In this document: positions 23,020-34,569 of the stretch, one piece after another
Layout: each line of letters opens with the position of its first letter
How positions within the stretch are numbered: position 1 is the first letter of the stretch
Assembly (NCBI GenBank): GCA_030522415.1
Contig: CM060109.1
Span: forward strand, 37,054,392 to 37,118,391
Length of the DNA stretch: 64,000 nt
Direction: 5' to 3'
Source: Channallabes apus
Taxonomy: Eukaryota > Chordata > Actinopteri > Siluriformes > Clariidae
Translations under genes and position numbers: made by a program
The notes under the pieces: generated by a model
The model's input: only the letters and a program-made list of their open reading frames with translations
Told to the model about the DNA's origin: nothing
The model's database searches: none

Positions 23020-23235
23020 CACTGTGAAATGATTTTTTCCCCCTGCATATCCCAGTTAGAAAGAAGGGGTCAGAGCACAGGGGCAGTCAGGATACAGCAC
23101 CCCTGGAGCAGGCAGGTTTAAGGGCCTTGTTCAAGGGCTCAGCTGTGGCAGCTTTGCGGTGCTGGGGCTTGAACTCCCAACCTTCTGATGAGTAAACCAG
23201 AGCCTTAACTGTTTCACCAACACTGCCCCAATGAG
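23020..23235 (-). repeat. tRNA-derived SINE, minus strand
   Basis: Read inverted, the head near 23232 has A-box-like and B-box-like blocks (gttaaggctctgg and gttcaagcccc). The conserved fish SINE body gcccttgaacaaggccctta follows, with a tail at the left (cactgtgaaat inverted). Confidence 0.7.
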
Positions 23236-23726
23236 TTGCATATTTAAGATAACAGTGGGTTGAGGGCGCATGTTGAGCAAAATAGACCAGTAGTGTGGCA
23301 AGTAGTATAATTAAAAATTTTGATTGTAAACATATTCAACTGATTAGATATGAATTTACAAATGAATTTATAAATTATATTTATAATTCATTTAGGTATT
23401 AGGTTTCCACATCTATGACCTTGCATTAGTAAAAACAGACAGAACTAAATAAAATATCTTACAGCTGAACTGGATTTATTTGCTTGTGAGAGGCTTTACA
23501 TTCCTCCTTTTTATTTTTTAGGCTAATGATGGATAATCAGTTTTTACCATGTAGAAAAAGCTTCATATCATGGCAGTCATTGTGGTAAATTATTATTATG
23601 ATTTATTCATGTCCCATAAAAAATATGCATGAAGTCCTTTCTATATTGTAAAGCTCAGTGGTGATATCTATCCCGGTTTTCATTTCAACTTGAATAATTA
23701 GAGAAAAGATTTTATGATGAATGTTA

Positions 23727-25307
23727 CAAACATGATTCCAAAAAAGTTGGGACACTAAACAAATTGTGAATAAAAACTGAATGCAATGATGTGGAGATGG
23801 CAAATGTCAATATTTTATTCAGAATAGAACATAAATCACGGAACAAAAGTTTAAACTGAGAAAATGTATCATTTTAAGGGAAAAATATGGTGAATCAAAA
23901 TGTCATGGTGTCAACAAATCCCAAAAAAGTTGGGACAAGGCCATTTTCACCACTGTGTGGCATCTCCCCTTCTTCTTACAACACTCAACAGACGTCTGGG
24001 GACCGAGGAGACCAGTTTCTCAAGTTTAGAAATAGGAATGCTCTCCCATTCTTGTCTAATACAGGCTTCTAACTGTTCAATCGTCTTGGGCCTTCTTTGT
24101 CGCACCTTCCTCTTTATGATGCGCCAAATGTTCTCTATAGGGGAAAGATCTGGACTGCAGACTGGCCATTTCAGTACCCGGATCCTTCTCCTACGCAGCC
24201 ATGATGTTGTGATTGATGCAGAATGTGTTCTGGCATTATCTTGTTGAAAAATGCAGGGTCTTCCCTGAAAGAGATGACTAGATGTTGTTCTAGAACCTGA
24301 ATTTATGTTTCTGCATTGATGGTGCCTTTCCAGACATGCAAGCTGCCCATGCCACACGCACTCATGCAACCCCATACCATCAGAGATGCAGGCTTCTGAA
24401 CTGAGCGTTGATAACAACTTGGGTTGTCCTTGTCCTCTTTGGTCCGGATGACATGGCGTCCCACATTTCCAACAAGAACTTCGAATCGTGACTCGTCTGA
24501 CCACAGAACAGTCTTCCATTTTGCCACACTCCATTTTAAATGATCCCTGGCCCAATGAAAACGCCTGTGCTTGTGGATCTTGCTTAGAAATGGCTTCTTC
24601 TTTGCACTGTAGAGTTTCAGCTGGCAACGGCGGATGGCACGGTGGATTGTGTTCACTGACGATGGTTTCTGGAAGTATTCCTGAGCCCATTCTGTGATTT
24701 CCTTTACAGTAGCATTCCTGTTTGTGGTGCAGTGTCGTTTAAGGGCCCGGAGATCACGGGCATCCAGTATGGTTTTACGCCCTTGACCCTTACGCACAGA
24801 GATTGTTCCAGATTCTCTGAATCTTCGGATGATATTATGCACAGTTGATGATGATAACTGCAAAGTCTTTGCAATTTTTCGCTGGGTAACACCTTTCTGA
24901 TATTGCTCCACTATCTTTCTGCGCAACATTGTGGGAATTGGTGATCCTCTAGCCATCTTGGCCTCTGAGAGACACTGCCACTCTGAGAAGCTCTTTTTAT
25001 ACCCAATCATGTTGCCAATTAACCTAATTACTGTTAATTGGTCTTCCAGCTCTTCGTTATGCTCAAATTTACTTTTTCCAGCCTCTTATTGCTACGTGTC
25101 CCAACTTTTTTGGGATTTGTTGACACCGTGAAATTTGAAATCAACATATTTTTCCTTTAAAATTATACATTTTCTCGGATTACACTTTTGATCTGTCATC
25201 TATGTTCTATTCTGAATAAAATATTGACATTTGCCATCTCCACATCATTGCATTCAGTTTTTATTCACAATTTGTTTAGTGTCCCAACTTTTTTGGAAAC
25301 CGGTTTG
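23727..25307 (-). mobile_element. Tc1-like element with long IR/DR termini, nearly intact
   Basis: The termini are inverted repeats of about 200 bp. Each arm carries two direct copies of AAAAAAGTTGGGAC (left near 23738 and 23922, right mirrored near 25094 and 25282), the IR/DR layout of Tc1 elements such as Sleeping Beauty. TA flanks lie at 23725-23726 and 25308-25309. The minus-strand transposase has one obvious frame break. Confidence 0.88.
23947..25010 (-). pseudogene. Tc1 transposase, single frame break
   Basis: The first frame (25010-24303, 235 codons) holds the paired-like helix-turn-helix DNA-binding region (about residues 20-80, ending in a GRK motif) and the first catalytic aspartate in WSDES (D172). 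The second frame (ending at 23947) holds QQDNARTH with the second aspartate and LSPIENIW with the glutamate. The likely natural start is the internal MARGSPIP. The frames switch near 24300 at a small indel. All other parts look intact, so the copy is young compared with the other Tc1 remnants here. Confidence 0.85.
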
Positions 25308-25788
25308 TATGTTTTATATACGTATTATATACCTTTTCTCTTGTAGTTTTTATTTATTTATTTATTTTACTTAGTTAGTTAGTATAGATTGGCACTCTTG
25401 GCTACCCACACCCACAAATACATACATAAGTAACCATGCAATTTCCTTCTGTGGTTTTCCCTCACTTACTGTACCCTAGAGACCTGAATGTGTTTATTAC
25501 ATATTTTCTGGCCTCCCATGCACCAGGGTATACAGAAAAAGTGGGTGCTTTGACAGTGTACAGAAATGATAAAGGCAGATACATTCCAGTCTGTATGAGA
25601 CAAACACCCTCACTTGCATTCAGACCAGACACCCTGGGTCGTACTGTACATCCAACATCTAATACAGTATATTCTAGCCCATGTAGACAGGAAAATAGTT
25701 TTATGAAGAATTTGTTCATTAAAAGCCAGGCTAGGTTTTTTTTTGTCGCTGTGTTGTATTGACCAATTTTAAATACATATTTAAACTT

Positions 25789-25817
25789 AATAAATAAATA
25801 AATAAATAAATAAATAA
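25789..25817. repeat. (TAAA)n microsatellite
   Basis: About seven TAAA units. Confidence 0.9.
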
Positions 25818-26455
25818 CTCTGATCTCTACTTTAGGCAAAACTTCTGGATTCTCCCACACACAGGCTGAGCACATACTTTACAGAGTTAATATTTTCAGT
25901 TTTATTATAAGAAATTGTTTCTGTCTCTGTAATAGATGGGTGAAGAAGCATTAGTGCATATTGTCAATGATGGCTTTCACTCTGATGTCTGTGGGCTGAC
26001 GAAAAAGGAGGATGTTGACAGCATTACAGTGAGAGAATAGAGTGAATAGAGCAGATTCCAGCAGCTGCGTGTCAGCTGGAGAACACTTACTTACAGCTGT
26101 GTAGTGGTTTGGTCTATGTTCAAAGTGACTGTTTACAGCCTCTCAGGAACTGCAGCACTGATGCTTAATAGCCTTTTACTAATACTACTTTAAATGACCA
26201 GGCAAGCACATGAAGGCTTGGAACAAAAAAGCAACTTTTAAAGTACAATTAGTTATGCTTGGTTTAATGGTTTTTTAACATTTCCTGTGAGCCCAGTGAG
26301 CTGATTCTTTATTGGTAAAGCTGGACCGCTTTTTTATTGGTGGCTTTATAGAGTCATGGCTAAGTGTGACCATGACTTTAAAATAGGATCTGATAGTGCA
26401 CATTTTTCTCTGAGGAAAACTGAGGAACACTTTAGTGCCAGGCAGGTAGCATGGA
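25818..26455. other. Non-coding stretch, no recognised feature
   Basis: No gene or repeat was seen. Confidence 0.55.
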
Positions 26456-26457
26456 AA

Positions 26458-26640
26458 CTATTGAAGAAGACAAGAAAAGGGAAGGAGTGGAAGGAGGGGG
26501 GGGATTGGGGGAAGAGGATAAAATGGGAGGCGAGGAGAAGAGCAGAGAAAGAGAGATGAGAGAAGGCGGGGGAGAGGAGAGAATTGGGAGGAGGAGGGAG
26601 GAGAGGACCGTAAAGGACCTGAGTGTAGAGAGGAGAACAG
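26458..26640. repeat. Polypurine (GA/GGA) tract
   Basis: Almost pure G and A over about 180 bases on the plus strand, with G runs of up to 8. It continues after the SINE at about 26938-27015. The open frames in it are low-complexity artefacts. Confidence 0.85.
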
Positions 26641-26666
26641 AATTGGTGAAATAACACAGAGGAAGG

Positions 26667-26937
26667 CATGTTCTCCCCGTGCTTGGTGGGTTTCCTCCGG
26701 GTACTCCGGTTTCCTCCCACAGTTCAAAGACATGCAGATTAGGCTAATTGGCGTTCCCAAATTGACCATAGTGTGTGAATGAGTGTGTGTGTGTGTGTGT
26801 GTGGGTGTGTGGGTGTGTGTGCTCTGCGATGGATTGTCAAGGGTGTACCCTGCCTCGTGCCCTGAGTCTCCTGGGATAGGCTCCAGGTCCCCGCGAACCT
26901 AAATACAGGATAAAGCAAGAAGATGAATGAATGAATG
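26667..26937 (+). repeat. Retroposed SINE/LINE-type repeat with (GAAT)n tail
   Basis: A perfect 14-bp target duplication (aacacagaggaagg at 26653-26666 and 26938-26951) flanks a 271-bp insert that starts abruptly at catgttctccccg and ends in ATGAATGA units. This marks a target-primed insertion truncated at its 5' end. The body (ttcctcccacag, tgggataggctccagg) is a repeat common in teleosts. A (GT)n run lies inside it at about 26783-26820. Confidence 0.88.
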
Positions 26938-27015
26938 AACACAGAGGAAGGAAGAGGAGAGGACAGGACATGGGCAGGGAGGTGAGAAGGAGAGAGTAGA
27001 AGAAGAGAAGAGAGG

Positions 27016-28377
27016 GCACTCATCACTCTCCTCACACCAAAATATTGCATTGCTCAGTTAAACCAAAGCAAATTAAGCAATGGCTGTTCATGAGAAATTA
27101 GCAGTCCAAATTGGGAGTGTTCAGTGCAATTGCAGAGCAGTGAAAGACAATGAGAATGGAAAGGGTGGAGCTAGGTATGGGTCATTACACTAAGCCTCCA
27201 ATTAAAACAGCTAGTGTGATTGGTCATACAAGATAACAGTTATTATTAGTAACCACATTTATCCACTGTCATACTAGCTATGAACACTACAGACATTATT
27301 TCTTGACACACAAATTTCTGTTTCTGACAGTGTTCGAATTACAAAACAATTATGCTCAGGAATTGTATACGTACAGTGATTTCAGGTCCCCCAAATCTCC
27401 TTTACTTTCTTTGTGCTCCAACAGCTTGCACTAGGTTGCGTAATGCCTGATACGCAGGAGAAAAAAAATGACCAAGACATACAACAAGGTCAAGAATATC
27501 GCAACAAGACAATAACAACAATAAAATCTTATTGTATTTTATATAAAGTTCATACACAGTAGGATATTATGATCAGCTATGAATTGAAATAGTGAATAAA
27601 CAGGAATACATAAGAAGATATGCAAATGCAATAATAACAATAGATTGATTCATGAATAAATGCTAATATGGTGTAAGTAAACATAAACATTCAAACATAA
27701 TAATCTGTTTAAACAGTGAAGCAGACATAAGACTAGAGCCTGTCATGGTAATAGTTAACACGTGCAGTTTTTTCCTTAAACCATGTAAGCTTTTTGTTCA
27801 GACAGAAGCTCTGCAGTGCACCCAGAATTCAGTGCATTATATTCTGTCATGGAAAAGGTCAAGCCCGAATTCAAATAACCCACAAAACCCTGTAAGACTA
27901 ATGACAACACACACCATTGCACACTATTGCTGCAGTTGTCAAGAGGTGACACACACAACCTCTGCTCTAACAATAACCTGAGTACATTTGTATTCTTCTA
28001 AAGAGCAAACCTTGTCCTTATCTGTGAACAGTTGCAAGGACCTTTTGTAAACCTTCTAAAAATTGTTCTGGGAATCGATGTTGCATCATGTTATTTCTTT
28101 TTTTTTTCTCCCTCTTTTCATTCTCTCTTTTTTCGTTTACATAGTCACTTTCTTTTATGATTTGAAGCTGGACATTTAACCTTCCATAAAAAAATGTTCT
28201 GTGCACACTGTACTGTACATCAGTACAGAAACTGTGTCTATCAAACACAACAAATAATTCTGTAGTCTGCATGATTCTACAGTGATAAATACTGTAGTAA
28301 AAACATTTAGGGGTCAGTGTAATATCAAGACACTATACATTTTTTTGTAATATGAGATATTTACATGTATATATCAA
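27016..28377. other. Non-coding stretch, no recognised feature
   Basis: No supported gene. Confidence 0.55.
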
Positions 28378-28500
28378 ATTCAAATTTTATTAGTCACATA
28401 CACAATCATACACAGTATAATATGCAGTGAAATGCTTTTATACGACCGCCAGTGACCTTAAAAAGAAAGAAAATAAGAAAATAAAATCTTGTACGTAAAA
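28378..28500. repeat. Dispersed repeat fragment
   Basis: The segment around attttattagtcacatacac followed by gcagtgaaatgcttttat matches a repeat often seen in fish genomes. The family is not assigned. Confidence 0.4.
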
Positions 28501-28519
28501 TAAATAATCAATAAAAAGG

Positions 28520-30344
28520 AAATACTAAGAAATAATTTTAACTAGTAAAATTTGTAAAATATATTATACTTGTGTTATTGTTATTACAAATCTAATTATG
28601 CGGCACAGCCATGACAAAGTAATTAAAATAACACACAAAAGCCGATTTATTACACTAATTATTTTTTCTCATTGTAGTAAAATATGGACTTTGGGATAGA
28701 GGATGCTGTTATGGTTTCTTGATGTGATTATACTTTTTTGCTCACTTGACTGAGAAAAGTTACATACAGTAACATGGTATTTTATATGCACACCTAGTTT
28801 TTATTATCTTACATATTTACATTAAATGTGTATTTTATATGTATTATATTTTATATTAAATTAAGTGTGTTGTAGAAAAATATAATTACAAAAAAACGTT
28901 AGCATTCACATTATGCAATACAAAGAATTTGTAGGTAGTTTTAATCTATTAATCAGTTTATCAATTAATATTAATTTCCCAACAACCAGTGTTGTGCAAT
29001 ATGAGCAGCATAATGCTGTTTGGGAGGAGGCCATGTTGAACATTCCCTGATATACTTCTTCATCAATATACATTTGGTTTGTTTACCCTGAATAATTGCT
29101 TCATCACTTACAGTCACTTACAGTATAACCACATCACAATCTTTATACATTACTGTACAAAGTAAAAAGCCATTGTTTATAGTGTGCTGTGCCCATGAGG
29201 AAATATCTAGACCCACTTGCTTCCATGGCAATCTGATTATGGCAACACTAACAAGTCGTGCAAAATATTCTTGGACTATAAATACTGTACTTTCTGGTTC
29301 CTGCAATTGTTAATTACCTGCTCTGTAGTTCTCAATTTTTTTAAATTAATTTTTACATGTTGTTTTGCATTTGCCTGCCATCAAAGTGATATTATCATTT
29401 TATCATCGTTTTAATGGTGAACTAAAGATAAAATAAAAAAAGCTAAGCTGGTTTTGTATTGATTTTCAATGCATTTTGTTTTCTTTGTTTATTTGTGAGG
29501 AGGATAATGATTTCTTTCTATGCAATGTTTTTTGTTCATAGTACAGTATATGACTATTGGACATGGCCAAACCACTGGGATACACTGTCTGTGATGGTTG
29601 ACATAAATCAGAAAGCCCAAGCAGCTAGTGTTTGGATGTAAATGCATGTTTATTGGACAATCAGAGCAGGTTGGAGAAAACACAGGGTAAAAGATAGGCA
29701 AGGATGATTTGGTTACCAACAAGATATAATTGTAATTATATCCTATATCAGATGATATTGCATATATTTATTTTATTTTTTTTAAACTTGGGTAACTTTT
29801 ATGGTCTTGCAAAATTCAGTTTGTGTCGTTGACTGAATGATGGTTGTAATGTGATTTGCTGAGGATCTTGGGAAACAAAGTGTTTTTTTTATTGAGACTG
29901 ACAAAGATATTACACAAATACATTGATGCACTTTAAAGTTTTTTTTTTAGCATTTACTTCATGTATTTAAAACTTTTCTCTATAGATACTGGATACTGAG
30001 AATAATATCTACAGGTAACATACAGTATATCAGATTATGTTTAGAGCTTTTCTAGTAATGTAGCTTTATATATTTTTCTTCTACCATTTTAACTGCAAAT
30101 AATCACCAAAGCAGAAAAACAAGAACATATATGAATAAAGTTCTCATACATGTTAAAAATGCATTTTAGAAGATGGTTTGGATTTGGTCATTTACCATCA
30201 TTTTAGTTAGAAAGACCTTATCTTTGAGATAGACAGACATGCATTGCATCACTGTGACAAAATCACAGAGGTAATATTTCCTGGTTGTGGTGGATCCTGT
30301 TCTTAAAAGATTTGATCTATGATTACGTTTATATACAACTATAT
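28520..30344. other. Non-coding stretch, no recognised feature
   Basis: Very AT-rich. No gene or repeat recognised. Confidence 0.55.
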
Positions 30345-30453
30345 TTACCTGTCACGAACTAACCTGTGTTGACCAGAAGACGTAGCTTTAGCGGTTTGCC
30401 CTTTGTAGCATGAATGGTAAACCCAAACGCGAAGTGACACGAGTAGGCAGGAT

Positions 30454-30932
30454 TGTACGGTTATATTATTCCACAAGTTTTGACTTGGAAGTCCAATGAT
30501 CTTTGTCTCTCATTTTATTTTTCCAGCATCAAAGATTCAACACTTCGTACAGTTGTCTTGAGTAAATCCACTGTAGTTACAACAACCCAATCGCTGTACT
30601 GTATCTGTAGATCACAATCTTAAATTACGTTACAACAATATGTTTGCTCTATCTTTTAGCTTATGGTCAAAAAAGCTTGTGTTCTCCACAAGTTCCGCAT
30701 CTAAAACTGACTCTTTACCATGCAATAGTCATTTAACTACATATAATAATGGAATGACATCACAGACATCTGGCTATACGGTTGTCATAAATGGATGCTT
30801 AACTAATAAACTTACTAATAGCTTGGTGCTTAGTGCACAACCAAAAAGATACAATAAAATGAAATAAAATAAATAGAATAGAATAAAATAAACACAACAA
30901 CAAATTCATAAAGTACAATATGGTTCTTAAAA
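30454..30932. mobile_element. 479-bp insert of unknown type within a Gypsy LTR
   Basis: The LTR sequence breaks at ggat (30450-30453) and resumes with ggat (30933-30936), giving a 4-bp duplication around 479 bp absent from the other LTR copies. The insert is AT-rich, starts TGTACGG, ends TTCTTAAAA and shows no clear inverted termini. Its 75-codon open frame has no recognisable domain. It may be a solo LTR or a non-autonomous element. Confidence 0.55.
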
Positions 30933-30962
30933 GGATAATCACGCGATTTAATCTAAGGACTC

Positions 30963-31730
30963 TCACAAATGTGATCTCTTTAGAACAGCCAGGACGTGTT
31001 GAATATGCTCTTCGGTGGTGTGGGAATAGATCAGAATGTCATCTAGGTAGACGAACACCCATTGGTCTAGCATGTCTCTCAGGACGTCGTTGATGAACTG
31101 CCGGAAGGCCGAGGGTGCGTTGCAGAGTCCAAATGGGATGACCAGTCTCTCATAATGTCTGGTGGGAGTGATGAAAGACATTTTTCCCTCATCGCCCTCT
31201 CTGATACGCACCAAGTTGTAGGCGCTCTGGAGGTCCAACTTTGTAAACACGGTGGCACCAGAGAGTCCAGGGTTGAGTTGTTGAGAGCCAACGGGTGACG
31301 TTTTTTTTATGGTGATCTTATTTAGCCCCCGATAGTTGACACACGGATGAAGTTTGCCCCCTTTCTTCTTCACAAAGAAGAACCCCACGACGTTCCATGA
31401 CGGAGGGCGCTGGCGAAGTATTCCTCCATCGCCTGCGTCTCGGTGGCCGTGAGTGAATAGAGGTGGCCGTGGGGGGGAATGGAACCCGGCTGGGTCAGGT
31501 GGGTGATAGGACTGGATGAAAGGGGTCGACCGTCAACAGATGTAATTTGAACTGGCTGGGATAACGCCCCGGAATCGATGAACGCGGAACTTTGAACCCT
31601 TTTGTGGCAAAATTGGAGCGTTACCTGAACTGTGAGGCGGGAGATGGTGGCACTGGTAGTGGTGGAGATGTGGATGCCGGCGAAGTGGGCAGATCGCCCG
31701 GTGGTGTGCCACTGACCCACAATAGGCATA
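30963..31730 (-). pseudogene. Gypsy pol pseudogene (protease and partial RT)
   Basis: A protease remnant with FIDSG (about 31729-31500) is fused by deletion to the RT N-terminus. The RT frame at 31388-30963 keeps [12 protein letters not shown] and the catalytic YLDD, then stops at the deletion junction with the LTR fragment. Confidence 0.85.
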
Positions 31731-32555
31731 CAATACCCCTCAAAACCAGCGTTCGCGTTCTGCCACGGTCATGGAGGCCCGTCCTAATTCCCCGGCTCCA
31801 GGGTCAACCACGGCAGGAGGAGGAGATCCGACATGTCCAGTGATGGTGGGGGTGAAGGTGGTCGGTGGTCGAGGTGCAGCATAGGAGAAAGTGGGAGCAG
31901 GCGGCAGGGTCCTCAGGGCTGGCTTCGGATGAGAGAGGAGGCGCTGATCGATGCGGAGGGTGAGCTTGATCAGTCCTTCCAGTGTGGCGGGGAGCTCTCG
32001 TTTGGCAAGTTCGTTTTTAATGCGCGAAGCCAGTCCCTCGTAATAGGATGTCCGGAGCGCGGTATCCCCCCAGGAGGTTTGTACAGCGACGGTACGAAAT
32101 TTGGCGGTATAGCGACTCACGGACGCTCCTCCCTGCCGCAGGTGATACAGCTTGGTGTCGGTCTCCACCTCGCCCGCAGGATGTTCAAAGGTAAGTTTGA
32201 GCTGGCGAGTGAATTCGTTATAAGAATGGGCAGTGTCTGAATCTGATCGAGGACTGCCGTGGCCCACTCAGCTACTCAGATGCGCAGCCCATCAGTGGAG
32301 TACTTGGTTGTGCCATCCCATTTGTCTGGTAGAGAGAGGAAAACATCAGAAGGGGGGGGGGGGGCGTTTGCGGTGCTGCGGACGCTGCGACGGGTGGCCG
32401 GCTAGCCGCGCTAGTGACAGCCTCGCGATGTCTTGGACGCTCTGGCGCAGAGTAGCGATCTCTCCGGTGAGCTTTTTGATAAGCACGGCATGCTGGTTCA
32501 CCACATTGAAGAGGCGCACATGATCCGCTGGGTTCACCGCGGAAGCCTCAGTCAT
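31533..32555 (-). pseudogene. Gypsy gag pseudogene
   Basis: An N-terminal piece beginning MTEASAVNPADH (32555-32346) runs into an altered frame. The core resumes at 32267-31740 ([20 protein letters not shown]). The zinc knuckle YCGSVAHHRAIC is in a third frame near 31730. Several frameshifts and a deletion of the middle of the N-terminal region leave no usable protein. Confidence 0.85.
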
Positions 32556-32556
32556 T
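32546..32556 (-). other. Primer site of the decayed Gypsy element
   Basis: On the minus strand this is AATGACTGAGG next to the LTR, overlapping the gag ATG at 32555-32553. Ten of 11 bases are complementary to the LTR segment at 32820-32830. Confidence 0.6.
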
Positions 32557-32557
32557 C

Positions 32558-32915
32558 TGTCACGAACTAACCTGTGTTGACCAGAAGACGTAGCTTTAGC
32601 GGTCAGCCCTTTGTAGCGTCAATGGTAAACCCAAACGCGGAGTGACACGAGTAGGCAGGATAATAACGCGATTTAATCTAAGGACTCTCACAAATGTGGA
32701 GCAAGGGATAGACACAATCTAACCCGCGTCCTATAAACACACACTCAATCTGAAAGCAAATCCAAGAAACTGAGTACTCATGAATCGGCGAATGAATCCG
32801 AAGCGGCATGGGCAAACTCAATGACTGAGCCATCTTGTCTCCTTTTATTCTTCCTGGTTCGCCACCGCATTTCTTCTGGGTCCTAGTGCCAGTCGCGGAC
32901 CGAGTGTGCATGACA
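32558..32915 (-). repeat. 5' LTR of the decayed Gypsy element
   Basis: 358 bp, with the same ends as the complete element. It lacks the 44-bp U5 duplication and an 11-bp segment near the predicted RNA start. The self-primer segment is at 32820-32830 and a TATA-like AATAAAA at 32843-32849. Confidence 0.88.
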
Positions 32916-32920
32916 TTAGC

Positions 32921-34094
32921 TAGTGTTCATGGTGCAACCTTGGAATTGGTATAAAATTTATTCTTAATCAGGATGCAATAATCTTCTTTCAGAAAAATGG
33001 TCCGCTGCAGCATTAGTCTGGAAGGGGTGGAATATATCAGTGTTTATTATGAGTTATAAAGCCCTATTTAAAATCAGCTGTGAAATAATGTGTGTAACAC
33101 CTTGCTGCATATGTCAGCCACTAACTGTGATGCTGCTGGTGAGAAATACTAAACACAAGCATCTACTGTATGCAGCTTACAGTATGTGACTACAGAGCTG
33201 TAGGGCAGTAAATTAGGAGCTCAATAATACTACAGTACAGTGACAGGATTCAATGCAGAGCCTAGCCCCTGTCAATCTTCAGTAAAAGGTTGTCTGAACC
33301 TTGACCTCTGATGGCCTTGTGTGTTAAAGTGACTGACTAACTAACTGCAATGTACTGTAGTGGAGAGCAGGTAGTTCATTATTCTTTGTTGTGATAACTT
33401 CCTTCTCATTTTCCATCTCACTGTTTCTCTGTGTCTCTCCTTTTCCTCCATGTCAGCAGTCATATGTAACAGCTCAGAGAGGGTGTAATGGAAGTCGCAA
33501 CTGAGCTTCTGTGAAGGATACTGAGAGTGATGAGAAAAGAGAGGGGTCCACAGCGAGGGTAGTAAAGACAGACAGCTGTTTGGAGACAAGGGAAGTGGGT
33601 ACGAGTGACAGAGGGATGGTTAAAATAATACACTTGGCTGCAGTCTCTGCATGACCTCACTACAGTGTTAACCATCAAAGGATGCTGACAGGAAAAAGAG
33701 GGCCAGTAGCGATGGCTGCAGTTAGGAAGTATGTGGAAAAAATGCTTCTTATAGTTGGTACTGCCTTAACACTGCCTTAACTCTGAAATATAGTGTATGC
33801 TTTAAAATGTCTGTAGGTAACTTGATTGCTTTGGCTTTTTATTTCATGAAACTGTCACGTAGTGAGAAGTTCAAAACAAACAATGGTGAAGAATTCAAAA
33901 GTACTGTTTATTGATAAAATAACTGTTGAGAAGATTATGAAAACTGTAACCAATAAGAGCATGACCCATTTTATTTCAGAGGGTTAATGGGATTCCAAGA
34001 ACTTTGAATAGAAATGAAGCAATGGCTAGAAAAAAAATTAACCTTTTAATAGATAATCATTTTAATGGCAAAAAATGTTGACTTTATTTTGAGT
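32921..34094. other. Non-coding stretch, no recognised feature
   Basis: No gene or repeat recognised. Confidence 0.55.
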
Positions 34095-34425
34095 CAAATC
34101 TCAACCCACAGCCCCAGCCATCCTTAGCTCGAAGCTAGGGGGGCAAAATTGGGCATGATTTCTGGGTGGGATGGATTGCATATTCAGTCCCTTGCCAATT
34201 ACATCGACACTAGCCCGATCGTGAGCGTGTGTGAGCTCATGTAGGCGGATAAGTGCAGATAGTGCTATGTTGTGCTGCCCCGTGATTCAGCATGAGCAGC
34301 AGTTAAGAAAGATATGGTTGGCTGGCTTCACAAGTCTCAAAGGAAGCACATTAGCCTTCTCCCTTACCAGTTGGTAGCTGTCATATGTTAGGAGTAAACT
34401 GGTATTTTGGGATTTGGCAGGTGGT
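34095..34425. repeat. Dispersed SINE/MITE-like repeat
   Basis: A relatively GC-rich block (agctcgaagctagggg, a cgtgtgtgagctcatgt segment, tggctggcttcacaagt, ttggtagctgtcatatg) of a type I recognise from fish genomes. Its final phrase also occurs at about 18280 (tggtagctgtcacatg). The family is not assigned. Confidence 0.5.
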
Positions 34426-34517
34426 GAATAGAGCATGAAAACCATAACCAATTCGCGTGACATTATTTTACATGATCTATCACAAGTTAATCACGAATTG
34501 TTAACGACGGACCTTGG

Positions 34518-34538
34518 TATATATATATATATATATAT

Positions 34539-34566
<28 letters not shown>
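34518..34566. repeat. (TA)n followed by poly-T
   Basis: About ten TA units, then a run of about 25 T. Confidence 0.9.

Positions 34567-34569
<3 letters not shown>

Larger units (their letters stand above)
30350..32915 (-). mobile_element. Decayed, internally deleted relative of the complete Gypsy element
   Basis: The ends match the same LTR type (TGTCACGAACTAACC at the left, GTGTGCATGACA at the right). The flanks ttacc (30345-30349) and ttagc (32916-32920) are a 5-bp target duplication with one change. The right LTR (32558-32915) is 358 bp. The left LTR is split by a 479-bp insert and then joins RT sequence at about 30971, so the rest of that LTR, integrase, RNase H and half of RT are gone. 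Gag and pol remnants are frameshifted. It is clearly older than the copy at 950-6147. Confidence 0.88.

Noticed and set aside
26346..26720. 103-124 codon frames on both strands around the polypurine tract
   Set aside because: Low-complexity purine/pyrimidine sequence with no conserved motif.
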